Positions 5,890-8,957 of a DNA stretch of 8,957 bases are shown here, piece after piece (the stretch's first letter is position 1; every line of letters starts with the position of its first letter). The stretch lies in assembly GCA_900552185.1 (NCBI GenBank), contig URYT01000067.1, positions 1-8,957 on the forward strand, in the 5' to 3' direction. The notes under the pieces are model-generated. The model had not been told where the DNA came from. It did not search any database and worked only from the letters and a program-made list of their open reading frames with translations. Source of the DNA: an uncultured Collinsella sp. Lineage in GTDB: Bacteria; Actinomycetota; Coriobacteriia; Coriobacteriales; Coriobacteriaceae. The position numbers and the translations under genes are program-made.

Positions 5890-7134
5890 ATGTCTAAAGG
5901 ACTGAATGTACACAGCGAGATTGGTAAGCTCGAGAAAGTTGTGCTTCACCGCCCCGGTCGTGACCTTGTGAACGTAAAGGCAGAAGAGTTCGATGATGTC
6001 TGGATTCACGACTGTTTCTATCTTGATGTGGCTCAAAAGGAGCATGATGCCTTTGCGGATCTTCTGAGGAGCGAAGGTGTTGAGGTTCTCTATATGGAGA
6101 AACTCGTTGCTGAAGCGCTGGATGCATGCCCCTCGGCTCGCGCTGAGTTTACCGATACATTTATGGCTGAGAGCGGGATTGTCAATCCTATGCTTGAGCA
6201 GGCTGTTCGTGAAAAGCTCGACGCTATTTCAGATTCGTATCAGTTTGTACTTGAGGCTATGGGGGGGTATCGTTATCGTGACCTTGAGCTGCCTCGCGTT
6301 TCGACTACGCTTAGTATGATGGATAATGAGGATGCGAAGCCCGATGATTTGGTGTTGAAGCCTCTTCCGAGTTCATATTTCTCTCGCGATCCTCTTGCTT
6401 CCGTGGGCAAAGGCGTTCTGCTTCACCATATGTATTGGAAACAGCGAGATCGTGAAGTGCCCTTCTACGAAGCGATTTTCAAATACCATCCCGATTATGC
6501 AGGGACTCCGATTTGGTACGACCATAAGAATCCCTGGCATATCGAGGGCGGTGATGTGCTTAACATTAACGCTCATACCTTGGCTATTGGAATTAGCCAG
6601 CGAACTGAGGCGGCTGCGATTGAGGAGCTTGCAAAGAATTTGTTCTGGGGATCTGGGAATTCTGAGATCGATACCGTTTACGCTATTAAAATCCCCAACG
6701 GCTATGCTTACATGCATCTTGACACCGTTTGCACCATGGTGGATTTCGATAAGTTCACAGTTTATCCCGGTATTTTTGAGACCCTTCGTGTTTATCGTCT
6801 GACTCGTGGTGACTCTGAGGGAATGGTCGCTGTTCAAGAGATTGATGACACGCTTGAACATATTCTTGAAATGGCTACTGGCGTGGAGAAGGTGCAGCTT
6901 ATTGAGTGCGGTGCCGGCGATATGGTTGAGGCATCTCGCGAGCAGTGGAACGACGGGTCGAACACTCTTGCCGTTGCTCCTGGTAAAGTCTGTGTTTACG
7001 AGCGCAATGTTGTCACAAATGATGAGCTCTACAAGAACGGTTTGGAACTTTTGGTCGTTCCCTCCGAGGAACTGTCCCGCGGTCGTGGTGGCCCGCGCTG
7101 CATGAGCATGCCCTTCTGGCGCGAAGATATTTAG
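5890..7134 (+). CDS. arcA: Arginine deiminase ArcA
   Basis: Cytoplasmic enzyme that hydrolyses L-arginine to L-citrulline and ammonia, the first step of the ADI pathway and a source of acid tolerance. The protein is 414 residues, normal length. Catalytic residues are visible in order: Asp167 in YFSRD, Glu219 in HIEGGD, His276 and Asp278 in MHLDT, and the nucleophile Cys404 in GRGGPRCMSMP. The carboxylate-binding Arg segments MYWKQRDRE and GISQRTE, and the REQWNDGSN segment (350-358), are also intact. One variation: the usual PNxxFTRD segment reads PSSYFSRD, with Ser161 where Asn is normal. The start at 5890 has GGAG (5878-5881) with 8 bases of spacing. It is 28 bases after the transporter and about 32 before the carbamoyltransferase start, clearly one operon. 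Codons are noticeably richer in T-ending forms than in metG or queA. Confidence 0.95.
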   Translation: MSKGLNVHSEIGKLEKVVLHRPGRDLVNVKAEEFDDVWIHDCFYLDVAQKEHDAFADLLRSEGVEVLYMEKLVAEALDACPSARAEFTDTFMAESGIVNPMLEQAVREKLDAISDSYQFVLEAMGGYRYRDLELPRVSTTLSMMDNEDAKPDDLVLKPLPSSYFSRDPLASVGKGVLLHHMYWKQRDREVPFYEAIFKYHPDYAGTPIWYDHKNPWHIEGGDVLNINAHTLAIGISQRTEAAAIEELAKNLFWGSGNSEIDTVYAIKIPNGYAYMHLDTVCTMVDFDKFTVYPGIFETLRVYRLTRGDSEGMVAVQEIDDTLEHILEMATGVEKVQLIECGAGDMVEASREQWNDGSNTLAVAPGKVCVYERNVVTNDELYKNGLELLVVPSEELSRGRGGPRCMSMPFWREDI

Positions 7135-7166
7135 TTGCAAATCCACTGTGATGGGAGATGGCGAAT

Positions 7167-8177
7167 ATGGGTGTTAATATCGCTGGGCGCAGTTTTCTGA
7201 AGCTGCTTGATTACACGACGGAAGAGATTGAGTATCTGCTTGAGCTTTCTGCTAACTTCAAAAGCATGAAGCGTGCCGGTGTTCCGCATAAATACCTTGA
7301 AGGCAAGAATATTGTTTTGCTATTTGAGAAGACTTCCACGCGTACTCGCTGCGCCTTCGAAGTTGGTGCACTTGACCTTGGCATGGGTGTAACTTATTTG
7401 GATCCGGGCTCGTCTCAGATGGGCAAAAAGGAGTCGATTGAGGACACGGCTCGCGTCCTTGGCCGCATGTATGACGGAATTGAATACCGCGGCTTTGAAC
7501 AGGCGAAGGTTGAGGAGCTTGCTGCAAAAGCTGGGGTTCCCGTTTGGAATGGGCTGACTACTGAATTTCACCCGACTCAAGTGCTTGCCGATATTCTGAC
7601 CATGCGTGAAGAGTTTGGAGAGATTAAGGGCAGGAAACTTACATTTTTTGGTAAGGCGGCCGGAAACGTCGCTGATTCGCTCATGGTCATTTGCGCTAAG
7701 CTCGGCATTAACTACTGTTCTTGCGGCCCAATCGGGGGAAATTCGGAGGGGGCTACATCCTATGATCCTGAACTCCTTGCAGAATGTAGTCGTATTGCGG
7801 CCGAGCATGGATCGACGATTACCATTACAGAGGATATTGAGGAAGGCGCTCGTGATGCCGATGTAATTTACACGGATGTTTGGGTTGGCATGGGTCAGCC
7901 CGCAGAGCTGTGGGAAAGCCGCATTAAGCTCATGTCGCCGTATCGTGTGACCGCTGAGGTGATGTCTATGGCAAAGCCCGAGGCGATTTTCCTCCACTGC
8001 CTTCCGAGCTTCCACGATACTAATACTACTGTTGGTGCCGAAATTGCTGAGAAGTTTGGAGTTACCGAAATGGAAGTCACGGACGAGGTTTTTGAGTCCG
8101 ATAAGTCTCGTGTTTTCCAAGAAGCGGAGAATCGCATGCATACGATTAAGGCGGTGATGTACGCAACGCTTAAGTAG
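7167..8177 (+). CDS. argF: Ornithine carbamoyltransferase (catabolic, ArcB role)
   Basis: In this operon it probably runs in the phosphorolytic direction, splitting citrulline into ornithine and carbamoyl phosphate; the same fold serves arginine synthesis. The family signatures are clear: carbamoyl-phosphate site STRTR, HPTQ, TDVWVGMG, HCLPSFHD (usually HCLPAFHD) and the C-terminal ENRMHTIKAVM. One segment is unusual. The GDxRNN loop that contacts substrate in this family reads FFGKAAGNVADSL, so Asp is Lys and the Arg-Asn pair is Ala-Gly, while the second Asn is kept. I prefer the ATG at 7167 because GGGAG (7153-7157) is 9 bases upstream and the N-terminus MGVNIAGRSFLKLLDYT then matches usual family starts; the ATG at 7158 abuts the GGGAG. 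This gives 336 residues, a normal length. It is the last gene of the operon; no carbamate kinase follows. The symbol arcB would be equally suitable. Confidence 0.92.
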   Translation: MGVNIAGRSFLKLLDYTTEEIEYLLELSANFKSMKRAGVPHKYLEGKNIVLLFEKTSTRTRCAFEVGALDLGMGVTYLDPGSSQMGKKESIEDTARVLGRMYDGIEYRGFEQAKVEELAAKAGVPVWNGLTTEFHPTQVLADILTMREEFGEIKGRKLTFFGKAAGNVADSLMVICAKLGINYCSCGPIGGNSEGATSYDPELLAECSRIAAEHGSTITITEDIEEGARDADVIYTDVWVGMGQPAELWESRIKLMSPYRVTAEVMSMAKPEAIFLHCLPSFHDTNTTVGAEIAEKFGVTEMEVTDEVFESDKSRVFQEAENRMHTIKAVMYATLK

Positions 8178-8183
8178 CGGGGC

Positions 8184-8231
8184 GTTGAGAAAACAGTCGC
8201 AAATCTGTTTCCATACTATATTTCTCTCAAC
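8184..8231. other. Compound dyad between argF and queA
   Basis: Outer arms GTTGAGA (8184-8190) and TCTCAAC (8225-8231) pair perfectly over 7 bases. Inside them AAACAG (8191-8196) pairs with CTGTTT (8205-8210), leaving 14 unpaired bases on the 3' side. The unpaired stretch contains TACTATATTT, which could serve as a -10 region for queA, though no -35 fits. It begins 7 bases after the argF stop. It may be a 3'-end processing structure or a protein site; no function can be assigned. Confidence 0.3.
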
Positions 8232-8261
8232 AAGCTGATAGGATACAGGGGAGAATGATGC

Positions 8262-8292
8262 GCGCGTCAGTCGATTTTTTCGACTGACGCGC
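8262..8292 (+). terminator. Strong hairpin before queA, terminator-like or leader structure
   Basis: A perfect 13-base stem, GCGCGTCAGTCGA (8262-8274) with its complement (8280-8292), closes a loop of five T. It is followed by TTTGTG, a weak T tract. It is the best candidate for ending the rightward ADI operon, 84 bases beyond the argF stop. However only 18 bases separate it from queA, too few for a promoter, so the hairpin must either lie in the queA leader or be read through. On the minus strand no T tract follows. Confidence 0.55.
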
Positions 8293-8310
8293 TTTGTGAA
8301 AGAGGCAAAG

Positions 8311-8957
8311 ATGCGTACCGATGATTTTGACTATAGCCTGCCCGAAGAGCTCATTGCCCAGGCTCCTGCCGAGCCGCGCGACTCCTGCCGCCTGCTGGTG
8401 GTGGATCGCAAGGGCTCCCAGGCGGGAACGCCGTTGGAGCACGGCGGTACCGTTGAGCACCGCATCTTCCGCGACATCATCGACTATATCGAGCCGGGCG
8501 ACGTGCTCGTCATCAACAAGACGCGCGTGATGCCGGCCCGCCTGATCGGTCGCAAGTCGGGTTCGGGTGGCGTGGTCGAGACGCTGCTGCTCAAGCGCCG
8601 TGAGGATGTTGACCCGCTGGGCCACGTTTGGGAGTGCCTGGTCAAGCCGGGTAAGCGTCTGAAGCCCGGTGCTCAGATTGAGTATCGCGCCGGTGGCGCC
8701 CATGCGCCCGAGGGGGCTCCCGTGGTGCTGACGGCCGAGGTCGTCGACTTTGTCACCGATAGCCGCGGCGGCCGCCTGGTGCGCTTTGAGCCGGCCGGCT
8801 GCAATGCCGCCGGCGAGCCGCGCACGCTCGACGAGGCCATCCATGCGGCCGGCCACGTGCCGCTGCCGCCCTACATCACCGATTACGAGGGCGATCCCGA
8901 GAAGTACCAGACCGTCTACGCCATGAAGGAGGAGCACTCGGCTGCCGCTCCTACGGC
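8311..8957 (+). CDS. queA: S-adenosylmethionine:tRNA ribosyltransferase-isomerase QueA, N-terminal part (runs off the right edge)
   Basis: Transfers and isomerises the ribosyl part of S-adenosylmethionine onto 7-aminomethyl-7-deazaguanine in tRNA to give epoxyqueuosine, the substrate of QueH. The first 215 codons are present; the family is usually about 340-360 residues, so the C-terminal third is missing because of the window edge. Signatures are clear: N-terminal FDYSLPEELIAQAPAEPRD, HRIFRDIIDYI, PGDVLVINKTRVMPARL, GHVPLPPYI, the YQTVYA segment and the start of the SAAAPTA motif. Two small departures from the common pattern are INKTRV in place of NDTRV, and an EEHS lead into AAPTA where GS is usual. 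The start at 8311 has AGAGG with 5 bases of spacing. Codon use is GC-rich like metG and queH and unlike the adjacent ADI island. Confidence 0.95.
   Translation, partial: MRTDDFDYSLPEELIAQAPAEPRDSCRLLVVDRKGSQAGTPLEHGGTVEHRIFRDIIDYIEPGDVLVINKTRVMPARLIGRKSGSGGVVETLLLKRREDVDPLGHVWECLVKPGKRLKPGAQIEYRAGGAHAPEGAPVVLTAEVVDFVTDSRGGRLVRFEPAGCNAAGEPRTLDEAIHAAGHVPLPPYITDYEGDPEKYQTVYAMKEEHSAAAPT

Noticed and set aside
6373..7146. 257-codon minus-strand open frame inside arcA
   Set aside because: Antisense to a gene with complete catalytic motifs; no domain signature.
7320..8141. 273-codon minus-strand open frame inside the ornithine carbamoyltransferase gene
   Set aside because: Antisense shadow of a clear enzyme gene, and no ribosome site or domain is visible.
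8178..8310. preQ1 riboswitch ahead of queA
   Set aside because: The hairpins do not show the compact preQ1 aptamer pattern (short stem-loop with C-rich loop followed by an A-rich tail).
8227..8937. 236-codon minus-strand open frame over queA
   Set aside because: Shadow of queA in GC-rich DNA; the plus-strand protein is a clear QueA.

Overview
The window looks like chromosome from a high-GC, anaerobic, gut-type actinobacterium, most likely Coriobacteriia and Collinsella-like. This is an inference from GC-rich, C/G-ending codons in the outer genes, the gene types and the general style of the proteins; nothing in the sequence names the species. There are eight substantial genes, two of them cut by the window edges, and no rRNA, tRNA, CRISPR array or insertion sequence that I can see.

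Left flank (1-2194, GC-rich): the N-terminal 303 codons of a methionyl-tRNA synthetase (metG) on the minus strand. Divergent from it is a probable two-gene unit: a DUF3267-type membrane protein with an HExxH motif, followed after 10 bases by queH (epoxyqueuosine reductase). Right flank (from 8311, GC-rich): the first 215 codons of queA. QueA makes epoxyqueuosine and QueH reduces it to queuosine, so two consecutive steps of one tRNA-modification pathway lie on either side of the central block.

Central block (about 2250-8180): an arginine deiminase (ADI) island that is clearly less GC-rich. Hand counts of single 60-base lines gave 45-47% inside against 62-65% in the flanks. It has two divergent arms around a 253-base control region. 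The right arm is a YfcC/DcuC-family transporter (probable arginine/ornithine exchanger), arcA (arginine deiminase) and an ornithine carbamoyltransferase. The left arm is a second, divergent ADI-family protein followed after 2 bases by an XRE helix-turn-helix regulator with an S24-like C-terminal domain. The control region carries two copies of a 19-base dyad element 31 bases apart (16/19 identical), a good candidate operator.

Together the right arm could import arginine in exchange for ornithine, deiminate it to citrulline plus ammonia, and split citrulline to ornithine plus carbamoyl phosphate. The carbamate kinase (arcC) that would yield ATP is not present. The most interesting unit is the left arm: a deiminase paralogue that keeps the catalytic Cys, His, Asp and Glu but has changed several neighbouring conserved positions, translationally coupled to a LexA/CI-like regulator whose Ser-Lys protease dyad is replaced. 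I suggest, as inference only, that this pair senses or processes arginine or a related guanidino compound and controls both arms through the repeated operator.
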